64,000 nucleotides of DNA from Malania oleifera (lineage: Eukaryota > Streptophyta > Magnoliopsida > Santalales > Ximeniaceae): the NCBI RefSeq assembly GCF_029873635.1, contig NC_080423.1, forward strand, positions 96,681,025 through 96,745,024, written 5' to 3'. Below, piece by piece: positions 1 through 11,842 of this stretch (position 1 is its first letter; each line of letters starts with the position of its first letter). The notes below the pieces were generated by a model that saw nothing but the letters and a program-made list of their open reading frames with translations, was not told the origin of the DNA and ran no database searches. The position numbers and the translations under genes are program-made.

Positions 1-891
1 TGTTTAAAGTGCTTATATAATCGTTGTATTTTTTTAATCATTGTAATATACTTTTTTTTTATTATTACACATTATTTAGGGTGTTTGTGTTATTGTGTAT
101 ATATTATTTAGTTTCTTTGATGTATTTAGGATCTTTATCATGTTTATTGTTTATATGATATTTAGGGATTTTGTTTATTATTGTTTATTATTTAGGATTG
201 TAATATTTATACATGTCCAGGTTTCTTGATTATTTACATTATTTTCATGATATTATCATTTAGGGTTTTGGCTATTGTTTTATTTTAGGGTTTTGACTAT
301 TTCACGTTACTAGGGTTTTGAGTAGTGTTTTATTTAATTTGTTTCTATATTATTATTGTGTATCAATTTTAGGGATTAATTGCTTCCATATAGCTTGTGT
401 ATTAATTTTAGGATAGATACGTTTCCATATTACTATCACATGTTTCCATACTAATTGCACATTGATTTATTTTATGTTTTGAATTACTTACATATTGATG
501 TACATTTTTTTTTTTAGGGTTGGATTGACATTGTATACTTATCTCGTTTCGATTGCATCATCTTGTCTTATTTATTTCCATGTTGGTCCATATTATCTTA
601 ATTTAGTTTTTAGGACATAATTCACTGCCTTGTTATTAAAAATTTCCTCTATTGTTAATATTTGGGTTATTGAGGCTTTGGATTATTATGATATATGTTT
701 ATTATTGCGGTATATGTGTATTAGTATTCTAGTAGTATAGTTATAATATATGTGTATTACTATTGCTAATAGTGTGATATAGGTATATTATCATTCTAAT
801 AATACTATTATTGTACAATACTAGCACTTATGTGTTATGATATATAATATTAAAAAAATTGTCTTAACATTTATATGTTATTAATATTATG

Positions 892-947
<56 letters not shown>

Positions 948-1541
948 TTATCATAGTAGAATAGTTATTACATGTAGTGCATTATCATTATGATGTATTA
1001 GCCTTATTATTATCACATATTTTTTGTATTTTTTACTATTTTCTATGTTTCTATTTTATTACAATATTTACAATTTCTAGTATTTTTGTATTATTTTATT
1101 AAGTATTTTCGTATGTATATCCCTATGATTGCAATAAAAATGGTACAAGTTTTTTAAATTTCACATACCCCGGTTCTGAGGGAATATATATATTTATATT
1201 GTATGTTATGTGTGGTCCATTTATTTGTATTTTGTAAATACATAAGGGCAGTAAAATAAAAGGCTTTTTAAATTTACATTAAGATAACTTCATAATTAAT
1301 TAGGTACCGTTCATAAGAATGGGCACATAGGGGGTGCTCATACTTTCCCCTCGTATAACCGAACTCCCGATCCTGGCTTTGATAACGCAAACTGATTGTA
1401 CCCCTAATTGGGTAGTAATCAAGTGTTCTAACTACACTAAAAGATTAATGGTGAGTTCATTCCTATTTTTTACCAAAAATATAAACCACACAATTTTTAT
1501 TTCGCCACCCCAGGGCACCCACACTCTGGGACGTCGCGACA
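1..1541 (+). mobile_element. Left LTR (truncated by window start) of a LARD-like Tat/Ogre-type LTR element
   Basis: This segment is colinear with 6592-8086, with differences of several percent by eye, and ends in the same GCGACA. It is therefore the 3' half of the left LTR; about 1.35 kb lies outside the window. It is AT-rich and contains a (TA)n run at about 897-944 that is much shorter in the right copy. No coding capacity is seen. The divergence between the two LTRs implies an insertion that is not recent. Confidence 0.85.
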
Positions 1542-1542
1542 G

Positions 1543-1563
1543 CTTGGTGGCTCCGCTGGAGAC
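1543..1563 (+). other. Primer binding site of the LARD element
   Basis: TGGTGGCTCCGCTGGAGA follows the LTR end (CA at 1540-1541) after three bases. It resembles the tRNA-Arg type PBS of Ogre/Tat elements (TGGCGACTCCGCTGGGGA) with a few substitutions. This fixes the element as + oriented and the LTR boundary at 1541. Confidence 0.7.
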
Positions 1564-1737
1564 AATAATTAGAAAGTCGAGCCAGTAATTAATTAGAAAT
1601 TATCCCCATTTAAATTTATTAATTCTTTTAATTACTCAACTTTATTTTGTAAATTTAAATACTCCCATATTTGAATAAAGTGGTTTGTGAAAATTATAAC
1701 ACGTTTGACTTAGTAAAGACATATGTTTCCATAGTTA

Positions 1738-2215
1738 TAAATATCTTTGAGTTAATATTCGTAAATATCCTTGAGTAATATTCCCATATAGGTAGATATC
1801 CTTGATTAATGTGAATATTTAGTTCCCATATAGGTAGATATCCTTGATTAATGTGGATTTATGTTCCCATATATGTAGACATCCTTAATTAATGTGAATA
1901 TTTAATTTTCATATAGGTAGATATCCTTGATTAATATGAATATTTAATTCCCATATAGGTAAATATCCTTAATTAATGTGAATATTTAGTTCTCATATAG
2001 GTAGATATCCTTGATTATCATGAATATTTAGTTCTCATGTATGTATACTTCCTTGATTTATGTGAATATTTAGCCCCCATATATGTGAATATCCTTGACT
2101 TAATGTGAATGTTTGTTAATATATTTGTAAATATTTTGGATTTAATGTAAACATTTAGTTTCCATATTTGAAAATATCCTTGATTTAATGAAAATATTTG
2201 TTTCCATGAATGTTT
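1738..2215. repeat. 42-bp minisatellite, about 11 degenerate copies
   Basis: Units begin TTCCCATATAGGTAGATATC and continue with CTTGATTAATGTGAATATT. Unit starts at 1781, 1823 and 1864 give a period of about 42 bp. Copies decay towards the right end. It lies just inside the 5' part of the LARD internal region. Confidence 0.8.
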
Positions 2216-4167
2216 GAATAAGCATGTGATTAATTATGAATAAGTGTGTGACATGCATGTGGGGTAGCAGAATTTGGCTAAATTTGAATTCACACACTTT
2301 CACGGGCCTTCTACATGAGCTTTACCTACCAAGATTAAAAATGAGTGTAATATCATTTGTCCCCACGCGGCAGGGCTTGTGGGGACCTGCAAACCCTTTG
2401 AGTGAAGATAGGGTTCAGGTTAGGAACCTATTGTCAATAAGGTTAGAGCCAACCTGGAGATTGTTGTGATATATGGCTCATATAATTGAGTGGATGGCAT
2501 GCACATGAAGAAAACATGGTGAAATTAATGTGTTGGAGTTGTACCGAGAAAACAATCGACTGTTTGTTTGTTGTCGTCGACGGTTTGTCTATACTTTCAG
2601 AGAAGGTTGCTCCTGATATCTTTCCATCGATGGTGTGACTGAAAATTGTTGACTGTTTGGCTCTTTCCATAAATAGTTTAACCGAAATCGTCGACGGATA
2701 TGCTTGGGGAACTAGCGCAGATTTCAAATTTTGAATAAGGAGACATTAGTTTGGTTGGGGTTTGGAGGGATATCCTTCGAGAATTTTATATAAACACTGC
2801 TCTGGGTATATTTGTACTATAAGAAGATCATTGTAAGTGTCTTTTGACACCAAGTATTATGTGTGGATTTATTTTATATGATTGGTCTTCCGCTGTTTAG
2901 GTTACTAATTGAATTTAAAACTAGGAAAAAAATTTTATTTTATTAGCAGGTCGTTTCAACTAAACTAAAGGCAACAGTTAAATGAAAGATTTCCAGTGAT
3001 TTCACAGTAGAATTAAACAGAAGAGGAAAAGTGGCCCTTGATAAAATTGGGGCAATTGGTAAAAGGAAAGAATCAGTCACTCAATTTGATACATTAACAT
3101 CAACGTCATATAACTTTTGAATACTGGTATGAATTTTTCCCTGTAATAGTATTGAAACATGGTAAAACATTTATTCTGTTAGGGTTATCTTTTGATTTAG
3201 CAAGTTGATGTCATAATTGCAAAATCATTCCTCGTTTCAAAAAAAAAAAAAAAACTTTTTACTCTTCAAAGCATTAAAAGAGGATGGATAGTCAAAGGGT
3301 TTCAAAATCACCAATAGTTTCTATAAAGAAGATCCCTATGGAGAGAGAGCAGTCTAACTAGGGCAAATATCATGTTACGTTTCAGAGATTTGCTTATTCA
3401 AGAAGAATCTAACAACAGGGTCAAGCTCAGTGGTAGATAAATCCAACTGGGGCAAATTCCGAGTTGAGTTTCAGTGGGACCTATTCAAACACCTTCTTAT
3501 CAAATTGGAATATGAAAATAGGGTCAAGATCAGTTATGGATCAATTCAAATGGGACAGATTTTGTGATTACATTTGAGCCAAGTCAATCACCCCCATGAT
3601 CGAATGAAATAAGCAAATTGAGCCAAGATCAATTACAGATCCATTCAAATGCGGCAATTTTCATGTAAAAACTCGAAAACATGACCAAGATAAAAGATGA
3701 GGTTATTGATCACAGGCGCGTTGGGAGAAAAGATTCATGCATTGCTATGCATTTCATGTATTATCATACATTTCATGCATTACCATGTATTTCAGGCATT
3801 GTATAGAAAAATAAACGCATACATATAGCAACATATCCCTCCATTCTAGTATTACAAGCAACAAAAGAGCACCCTTCACACTTGTCTTGTTGAATAAGCT
3901 TTTGAATGATCATTTGACATCCTTGACTAAGCAATTCCTATTGGGCTAATATTTGAAACTAGGGCAGCCGACCCCAGGCATACATTGATTTACCAAAAAA
4001 CTGAGGCAGCTGACCCTAGATACACATTGATTTATTTTGAAACTGGGGCAGCAGACCCTAGGGATAAGATGATTCATTCATCAAAATCAGGATACTACAC
4101 CGAAGTGAATTTTCCAAATAAAGTAACCATTTTCCAAATTTTGGTTTCAGACCTTATTACGGCTTGA

Positions 4168-4800
4168 AGTGGCTCGAATCATCGTATCCGCTACGGCTTG
4201 GATTCTTACATTCGCAACAAGTCATCATTGTTCTATGACTCGGATCATCGTATCCACTACAGCTCGGATTCTAACATCCGTAGCAAGTCATCATTGTGTC
4301 ATGTGGATCAGATTATCGTATCTGCCACAGCTCGAATTCTTACATTCGCAGCAAGCCATTATTGTGTCTTATGGCTCGGATCATTGTATTCGTTGTGGCT
4401 CAGATTTTTACATTCGAAACAAGTCATTATTGTGTCTCATGACTCGGATCATCCTATCCGCTATGGCTCGGATTCTTACATTCGCAGCAAGCCACCATTG
4501 TATCATATGGCTCGGATCATCGTATCTGCTACGGCTCGAATTCTTACATTCGAAGCAAGCTATTATTTTGTCTTTTGGCTCGAATCATTGTATCCATTAT
4601 AGCTCGAATTCTTACATTTGAAGCAAGCCATTATTGTGTTTCATCGCTCGGATCATGGTATCTTCTATGGCTCGAATTCTTACTTTCACAACAAGCCACC
4701 ATTGTGTCGTATGGCTCGGATCATCGTATCTGCTACGGTTCAGATTCTTATATTTGCAGCAAGTCATCTTTGCGTCGCTTGACTCAGATCCTTGTATTCG
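4168..4800. repeat. 68-bp tandem repeat, about 9 copies
   Basis: Each unit contains CTCGGATCATCGTATC followed by GGATTCTTACATTCG and AAGTCATCATTGTG. Unit starts at 4173, 4239, 4375, 4443, 4511, 4579, 4647, 4715 and 4783 give spacings of 66-68 bp. Because 68 is not a multiple of three, similar peptides appear in all three frames, which shows that the open frames here are by-products. Tandem repeats in the 3' untranslated part of Tat/Ogre elements are a known source of plant satellites. Confidence 0.88.
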
Positions 4801-4804
4801 CCTT

Positions 4805-5062
4805 GGCCTAGATTCTTACATTTAGTGCAAGTCGACCCTACATACTTCCGCTTGGATTCTTACATCCAGTGCAAGTCATCCTTGTGTACCTTGGCCTAGA
4901 TTCTTACATTCTATGCAAGTCAAGCCTACATACTACCTCCTAGGTTCTTACATCGAGTGCAAGTCATCCCTGTCTACCTCGGCCTAGATTCTTACATTTA
5001 GTGCAAGTCAACGCTGCATACTCCGACCTGGATTCTTATATTCAACGCAAATCATCCCTGGT
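4805..5062. repeat. 44-bp tandem repeat, about 6 copies
   Basis: GATTCTTACAT plus TGCAAGTC recurs about every 44 bp directly after the 68-bp block. Units alternate slightly between two types. The unit looks like a shortened form of the right half of the 68-bp unit, so the shorter period probably arose from it by internal deletion. Confidence 0.75.
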
Positions 5063-5196
5063 TGGTGGAAGCAAAGTCATAGGTAGTTGTATGGTCTACC
5101 TAAAATAGGTGTCCATTATCTGGCTTGTAGTTACAAATAACGTAGGAGAGTTCCTACTGCTACATTGAAGCAACAGAGCCTATAAAGATGGACAGT

Positions 5197-6433
5197 TGTA
5201 GACACCCCAATTTTAACTAGACCTTCGTGAGAAAATCCGGTGTACTTAAAAATTGACTTTATATTCGAGCTGTATTAGAATGAGTCCCAACATTTTAAAT
5301 TGAGTCCTTGTCTTTAAATCGAGTCCCGGTCATTTTTAAATTGAGTCCCTGTTCTTAAATCGAGTCCCGGATATTTTAAATTGATTCTCAGCATTTTTCA
5401 AATTTTGAATTTTTATTTTTAAAGTCCCTATATTTTTAAATTGAGTCCGGATATTTTAGGTTGGATCTTTCATTCTTTTTTTTCTTTTTTGAAATTTTGA
5501 TTGAGTCCCGGAATTTATAGATTAAGTCTTTGTTTTTATTTTTATCGTTGGGCTTTATGTTGAAAAGAAAATAGAAAGAAAATAAGAAAATAATTATAAA
5601 AAAAAAAAAAAAAGAGGGGGAGCTTTAGGGTTTGTTTTTTCTTATAAATAGGAAGGTAAACTAGAGGGGCGGAGCACGGCCATTTCGGGAGAAGGCACAC
5701 GCACACTGTTCACGTTCTCTCTCCCTCCTCTCTGGCCTCTCTCTCTTGCTCCCTTTCTTCTCTTCGCACCCCTTCTCCCTTCCCTCTCTCGACTTCACTC
5801 CCTCAGTCTCCTTGTCCCTCTTTCCCATCTCTGCATCTGCCCCTGCAACTCTTCCTCCAGTTCTTCCCTTTCCTGCGGAACCACAGCCATCTCCCCCAAG
5901 ACTCCACCTTCCTCTGCTGCTCTTCGTGAGCCACCAGCCACCACGAGCAGCCCCTCTCTGCTGCAACCCTAGTCTCCCTCTCTACTGCAACTCCGACCAC
6001 CCTGAGAAGCTCCAGCCACACCCGAGAAGCCCAGCTCTGCGGCCAGCCACGGCCGAGACCTCCAGCCACAGCCGATACCTCCAGCTCCAGCCACGGCCAG
6101 CCGCAGTACAGCAACCCAGCTTCTTCCTCTTGCAACCTCCAGCACTCCCCGCGGCCACCAACAGCTACTCCGGCCAGCCTACCTCCATCAACAGCAACAT
6201 CATTGCCGCACCACAGCAGCCCCACACCAGTAGCCCAACTCCGGCAGCCAAACCTCCAGTTGAATAACAGCCCACCAGCCCTACCCAGCACTGTCATCTT
6301 CCCTGCATGTAGCCACCGCCACCAAGGACAGCCGTGAGCCCTCTCCTTCTCCAAAGGTTTGATTTTTAGGTATTGTATATATTTTAGGGGGATTTTTTAA
6401 TGTATTTTTTTATTATTAAACATCAAAGTTATT

Positions 6434-6475
<42 letters not shown>

Positions 6476-8086
6476 TATTAGGTTATATTTTATATATATG
6501 AGTGGTATTGTATATTATTGTTGTAGGTTTTGGATTATTATTTAATATTTTATCTTTATTATATATCCATATTTATTGTTTGTATATTTTTTTAAAGTGC
6601 TTATATTATCGTTGTATTTTTTTAATCATTGTAATATACTTATTTTTATTGTTACATATTATTTAGGATGTTTGTGTTATTGTGTAGATATTATTTAGGT
6701 TTTTTGATGTACTTAGGATATTTATCATGTTTATTGTTTATATGATATTTAGGGATTTTGTTTATTATTGTTTATTATTTAGGATTGTAATATTTATGCT
6801 TGTCCAGGGTTCTTGATTATTTACATTATTTTCGTGAAATTATCATTTAGGGTTTTGGTTATTGTTTTATTTTAGTGTTTTGACTATTTCACGTTACTAG
6901 GGTTTTGAGTAGTGTTTTATTTAATTTTTTTTTTATATTGTTATTGTGTATCAATTTTAGGGATTAATTGCTTTCATATAGCTCGTGTATTAATTTTAGG
7001 ATAGATACGTTTCCATATTACTATCACACGTTTTCATACTAATTGCACATTGATTTATTTTAGGCTTCGAATTACTTACATATTGATGTACATTTTTTTT
7101 TTTATGGTTGGAATGACATTGTATACTTATCTCGTTTCGATTCCATCATCTTGCCTTATTTATTTCCATGTTGCTCCATATTATATTAATTTAGTTTTTA
7201 GGACGTGATTCACTACCTTGTTATTAAAAATCTCCTCTATTGTTAACATTTGTGTTATTGAGGCTTTGGGTTATTATGATATATGTTTATTATTGTGGTA
7301 TATGTGTATTAGTATTCTAGTAGTACTGTTATAATATGTGTATTACTATTGTTGCTAATAGTGTGATATTGGTATATTATCATTCTAATAATACTATTAT
7401 TGTACAATACTAGTACTTACGTGTTATGATATATAATATTAAAAAATTTGTCTTAACATTTATATGTTATTAATATTATGAGATATATATATATATATGG
7501 TAGAATAGTTATTACATGTAGTGTATTATCATTATGATGTATTAGCCTTATTATTATCACATATTTTTTGTATTTTTTTACTATTTTCTATATTTCTATT
7601 TTATTACAATATTTACAATTTCTAGTATTTTTGCATTATTTTATTAAGTATTTTCATATGTATATCCCTATGATTGCAATAAAAATGATACAAGCTTTTT
7701 AAGCTCCACGTACCCCGATTCTGAGGAAATATATATATTTATATTATATATTATGTGTCGTCCATTTATTTACATTTTGTAAATACATAAGGGGAGTAAA
7801 ATAAAAGGCTTTTTAAATTTACATTGCTATAATTTCATAATTAATTAGGTACCATTCGTAAGAATGAGCGTGTAGGAGGTGCTTATACCTTCCCCTCGCG
7901 TAACCAAACTCCCGATCCCGGCCTTGGTAACGCAGACCAATTCTACCCTTAATTGGGTAGTAATCAAGTGTTCTAACCACACTAAAAGGTTAGTGGCCAG
8001 TCAATTACTATTTTTTCCCAAAAATATAAACCGAACAATTTTTATTTTGCCATCCCAGGGCACCTACGCTCCGGGACTTCGCGACA
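5197..8086 (+). mobile_element. Right LTR (complete, 2890 bp) of the LARD-like element
   Basis: The LTR begins TGTAGACACCCCAATTTTAA and ends GCGACA, giving TG...CA termini. 6592-8086 repeats 1-1541. The U3 part is short, a TATA box lies at 5643-5650, and the following 600 bp (5700-6330) is unusually C-rich and pyrimidine-rich on the + strand, as expected for a leader. A proline/serine-rich open frame (5746-6267) and an antisense frame (5803-6354) lie in that leader but resemble nothing I recognise. Right flank starts ATGGC; its target-site partner lies outside the window. Confidence 0.85.
5643..5650 (+). promoter_or_regulatory. TATA box of the LARD LTR
   Basis: TATAAATA lies 446 bp inside the LTR, just before the pyrimidine-rich leader. 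The copy in the left LTR is outside the window. Confidence 0.5.
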
Positions 8087-9330
8087 ATGGCATAAAATGA
8101 GAAGAGTACATAATTAAGGGGGAGCATTTATCGTTCATGGTTATATAAATTAAAATGCTCTCATATTCTTATATCTTTTATGTCTTTATGCCTATATGTG
8201 TATAACATTGCAGCACTATCCATGATTCAATAAATGGTTAAAATTTCTTTAATGGATAGTTTATGGATTTTCCTAGCACGAACTAACATTAAGCTATATT
8301 GAATATCTTGAACTGTTGATTATACTACTAGATGGCAGATGCAGTGATGTGCATTACATGCTGGTAGTGGTTTTAGGTTCTCGTGTGCCTCGAGCTGAAT
8401 TAAAAATTCCCTATTTGAAACCTATCAGGTACAGGTTTTATGGGAAAATGTCCGATTTACAGATGGCATGCTGCCAAATTTTTGTTAGAATTTTTCCAAG
8501 TAAAACCTTGTCTAAAGATGATTATAATAAAATGAAAGTTAAAATATTTTTGAAAGGATGAATAAAAATCAATTGAATAATTAAATTTTATTATTGCATA
8601 ATCATCGAGAATAGTTAGATGAGCTTAACTCCATCCCTAGGAAAAGAGGTTAATGGATTCATATGCATCAATTCACATTTTTTGAATATTGAGGCTCTTC
8701 AAAAATCCCTGATCATCATATCTAGTGCTTAAAGGTCTATGAATAGATATGAATTGTTCTAGAGTATGAGTACTAGTTCATGCCATAATATATTTTCTAA
8801 GATGCATCTGTGGCCTATATGGATGACCATACTAATCATAATATAGTTGATAAAACATCAGTATGGTTGGGTTAAAGGATTTAAAATGAATGGCATATAT
8901 TGTAGGCATAATGAAATAATCATCTATCTAGCATAAGCAGTTTATTGTATCTAACCTAGGATTCCAAACAATAGGGGAAGCATCTAAAATTAAAATATTC
9001 ATCTTATTATGCTCTCAAACACTTTTAGCATAGATCTATTCTGGATCAAGTGTGGCTTGTGCTTAAATGAAATGAAATTTGTAAAAATCTTAAATTGATA
9101 TATATTGTTTTGCCACATATGTTTTTTTTTTTTTGTCTTGTGATCATTGCTTTAAATTGTCTAACATTCTTAGGATCATTGTGGTTGTGTTTTTCTGGTT
9201 ATATTATAAGTATGTGCTTAATTGACAAACCGGAAAAATGTTGCTTGCTTGTTTTAAATTAAAGTTTCTTTTTCAGCAAGCACCCCTAGTACTTCTTGAA
9301 AACATCAAAAGGGGGATATATATTTATTAT

Positions 9331-9370
<40 letters not shown>

Positions 9371-9462
9371 ACAAAATTGCATAACTGGTTTGGTAACTAT
9401 ACATGAAAATACATACGAACTAGTAAGACTGTATTATGCTCAAACCATCTGTGATGACCCAA

Positions 9463-9500
<38 letters not shown>

Positions 9501-9794
9501 GTACAATAATAATAAAATAATAAAAATGGTCATTAAGTTAATATCAATACAGAAGTGTTTTTCTGTAGGATCCTTGATTCCATATTTGATGCCTAAGAAA
9601 GACCTTATCTTAGCGAGTGCTCAGAGACCATTGCGGCTCAGTCGCTCCCTGGAGGTTGGCCTGGTCAAAATGGAATTTTGTAGGATAAACAGGATGGACA
9701 CTGTTTGTACACGTAAATAAGTACATAAAATAATATTTTGACTGACATAATTTGCAGAAATATATGATAAAATAATAATAATATAGGTATCCTA

Positions 9795-10012
9795 TGCGGG
9801 GCCCACAAGGCTGTGTGGGGCCCACAAGACTGTGTAGGGCCCACATGAGTCCCGAAGCCGTGTGGAGGTTTACACGAGTCTCGAAGCTGTGTAGGGCTCA
9901 TAAAATCATAAGAGGATTATTCGAGTTACGTAGGATCCATTCGAGTCTCGAAGTTGTGTGGGGCCCACAAAACCATGTGGGGCCCACAAAACCATGTGGG
10001 GCCCACATGAGT
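9795..10012. repeat. Palindromic GTGGGGCCCACA repeat cluster in the solo LTR
   Basis: GGGGCCCACA-type units occur about six times here, interleaved with CGAGTCTCGAAG elements. The core TGTGGGGCCCACA is a near-perfect palindrome. The same motif recurs in another LTR at 37140-38160. Confidence 0.75.
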
Positions 10013-10342
10013 TTTTAAAATTTAAATTTAATTCTTGTTCAAAAATAAATAATAAAATAAATAAGTACTAAAAATAGTTTAAAAGTAATAACAATGATAA
10101 TAATGATTAAGAAAAATAATAAAATAATTAATTAACTAATTGATTAATTAATTAGGTAAGTAGTTAATTAAAAATTTATTTAATAGGAATGGTGGCAAGC
10201 ACTCCCACATGGCCTCCATTCCCATCCCATACTCAACCATACCTTGCTCATCCCTTACCCATTCTTTAAAATTTTAAAAAAATTATAATTTCACCTATCT
10301 CCCCACACTTTTATAAATTTCATTTCTTCCCCAAAATTTTCC

Positions 10343-10350
10343 TATATATA
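10343..10350 (+). promoter_or_regulatory. TATA box of the solo LTR
   Basis: TATATATA is followed by GGGAGCTCTCAACC, about 0.9 kb from the LTR start. This agrees with a + oriented promoter. Confidence 0.5.
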
Positions 10351-11842
10351 GGGAGCTCTCAACCTTCATTTTTCACAATAATTTTTCAAGGAAGAGAAGG
10401 ATTAGTGAGTGAAAGAATTTGTGGTGGAGAGAATTTTTGAATAAATTCTCAATCACCCACTCTTTCCGATCTCATTTCTTAGAGATAGTTATAGTGTGTA
10501 AGGAAGAAGGTAAGTAAATTTTGATTATGTTAGTTTTTTTATTTAAAATTCATACCCGAGTTTATTTTATAAGTAAATTTTAATTATGTTAATTAGTTCC
10601 ACAAAATTTCCACGAGTTTATTTTTAGGCGTATTTGATTATACCAATTCTATCTTTAATATACTTGCATCTATTTTTAGGTTAAAAAATGTTCTAATCCA
10701 CTCGGGTAAATTTTCAGCATTTCTTTCTATTCAAAAATAAAATTATATATATTTTTAACACAAAAAATTGTGTGGCATGAGTTTATTTCTACGTTACATT
10801 TTTTATGTAAATATGAGTAAAAATGATTTTCGCAATATTATTTTAAATTGCATAAATTATAATAAGATGATTTTAAAACCCCTTATGACAACGAAAGTTC
10901 AAAGTTACAGATACTCGGTACCGCAACTTAAAATTTATACGGATCAAAGTGCACCCACACTGTTTACAAAGTGGTTATTTATGTTAGTGGATTTCTCCTG
11001 AGTGCACACTTGGTTCCGGACCAGGACTTAATAAGGAAAATCTCACTTAAAGTTTATGTACGCTGATTTAGTTTGATCGGCCAGCCAGTTAAATCCAGTC
11101 TTCGAACCGCACAACCCAGTCATGGGGGTAAACATGACTTACGAAAAACAGGCCTAAAGGTGGTTTTTATAATATATGTTTATACATATTTAATTACGTG
11201 TACAAAGTTATTAATGATTTGAAGAAAAGGTGTAAGTTTACGTGAAAAAGATCATTTTGGTGCTTAAATGACGATCTAAGGAAAACGTATAAGGAAAAGT
11301 ATATGTATGTTTATCATTAAATGTTTATACAGTTTTAAAGTTAAAAGTTTAATTTAACAGTTATAATATATAATTATAAAATTTTACTGTTGTAATTGAT
11401 GGCAAAAGTTTTATGCAAAAATTTTTAAATTTATATTTATTCAAAAAGAAATTTTGAAGTTATAGTATTAAATATTGTTTTACGAAATTTTTAAAAAACT
11501 CATTTTGTCTCACACTAATAATAATCTTATTTACTTACTGATCGTCATCTCACTCCAATCATATTTTTATTTCAGATAACTTGAAGAGCATGTCAAAAAT
11601 CAAGCTTAACAAGCACGCAGGTGGAAATAGAAAAATAAAGATTTATTAGAAATATTAGTATGATGCCAGATATTTATGTTGTGAAATTTTTCTTTTTTCA
11701 AATAAATGATTGTAATATGGATAATTAGTGCTCTGGTTTAATAAAAATTGAGTTTATTTTGCTTCCGCTGTAAATTAGTAGTAAAAAGTTAATATCCGAG
11801 ACCCCTCGGGGTTGGGGTGTTACACCATCTACTATTATCATG

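Larger units (their letters stand above)
1542..5196 (+). mobile_element. Non-coding internal region of the LARD-like element
   Basis: This is 3.65 kb between PBS and right LTR with no gag, protease, RT or integrase recognisable in any frame, so the element depended on proteins from elsewhere. It contains a 42-bp minisatellite (1738-2215), a segment with the CGTCGACGGTTTG motif (2570-2700), and a 68-bp then 44-bp tandem repeat block near the 3' end. The region just before the right LTR (5180-5196) contains only a weak purine tract, so the PPT is uncertain. Reading frames over 3985-4825 come from the tandem repeats and are not genes. Confidence 0.7.
9450..11824 (+). mobile_element. Solo LTR (Del/Tekay-like Ty3/gypsy), 2375 bp, TSD CCATC
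   Basis: It begins TGTGATGACCC and ends GGGGTTGGGGTGTTACA. The five bases before (9445-9449) and after (11825-11829) are both CCATC, a perfect target-site duplication, with no internal region, so it is a solo LTR. It carries a (TA)n run near its start, palindromic GTGGGGCCCACA repeats (9795-10012), a TATA box at 10343-10350 and the sequence CTTCCGCTGTAAAT near the 3' end. The family assignment rests on these end sequences and is an inference. Confidence 0.88.
8087..11842 (+). mobile_element. SIRE-like copia fragment C (3' non-coding part), + orientation, split by a solo LTR
   Basis: 8087-9449 and 11825-11842 together match, in inverted orientation, the 3' internal region of element B (about 20415-21830). 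Shared landmarks include the purine-rich AAGGGGGAGCAT at 8118, ATAGGGGAAGCATC near 8970, and the stretch with TCAGCAAGCACCCC near 9273. No pol or gag sequence is visible. The left side is broken by the LARD insertion and the right side by LTR A at 11843. The colinear match resumes exactly across the solo LTR at 9450-11824. Confidence 0.75.

Noticed and set aside
3985-4825. Several overlapping open frames with repeated ARIIVSATARILTF-like peptides
   Set aside because: They are produced by the 68-bp tandem repeat in all three frames; no start, domain or codon bias supports a protein.
4168-5062. Regular repeats considered as a CRISPR-like array
   Set aside because: Repeats are head-to-tail without unique spacers, and the window is plant nuclear DNA.
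5746-6354. Proline/serine-rich open frame on + and overlapping frame on minus inside the right LTR
   Set aside because: Both lie in the pyrimidine-rich leader of the LTR. The biased composition explains the lack of stops, and no domain is recognisable.
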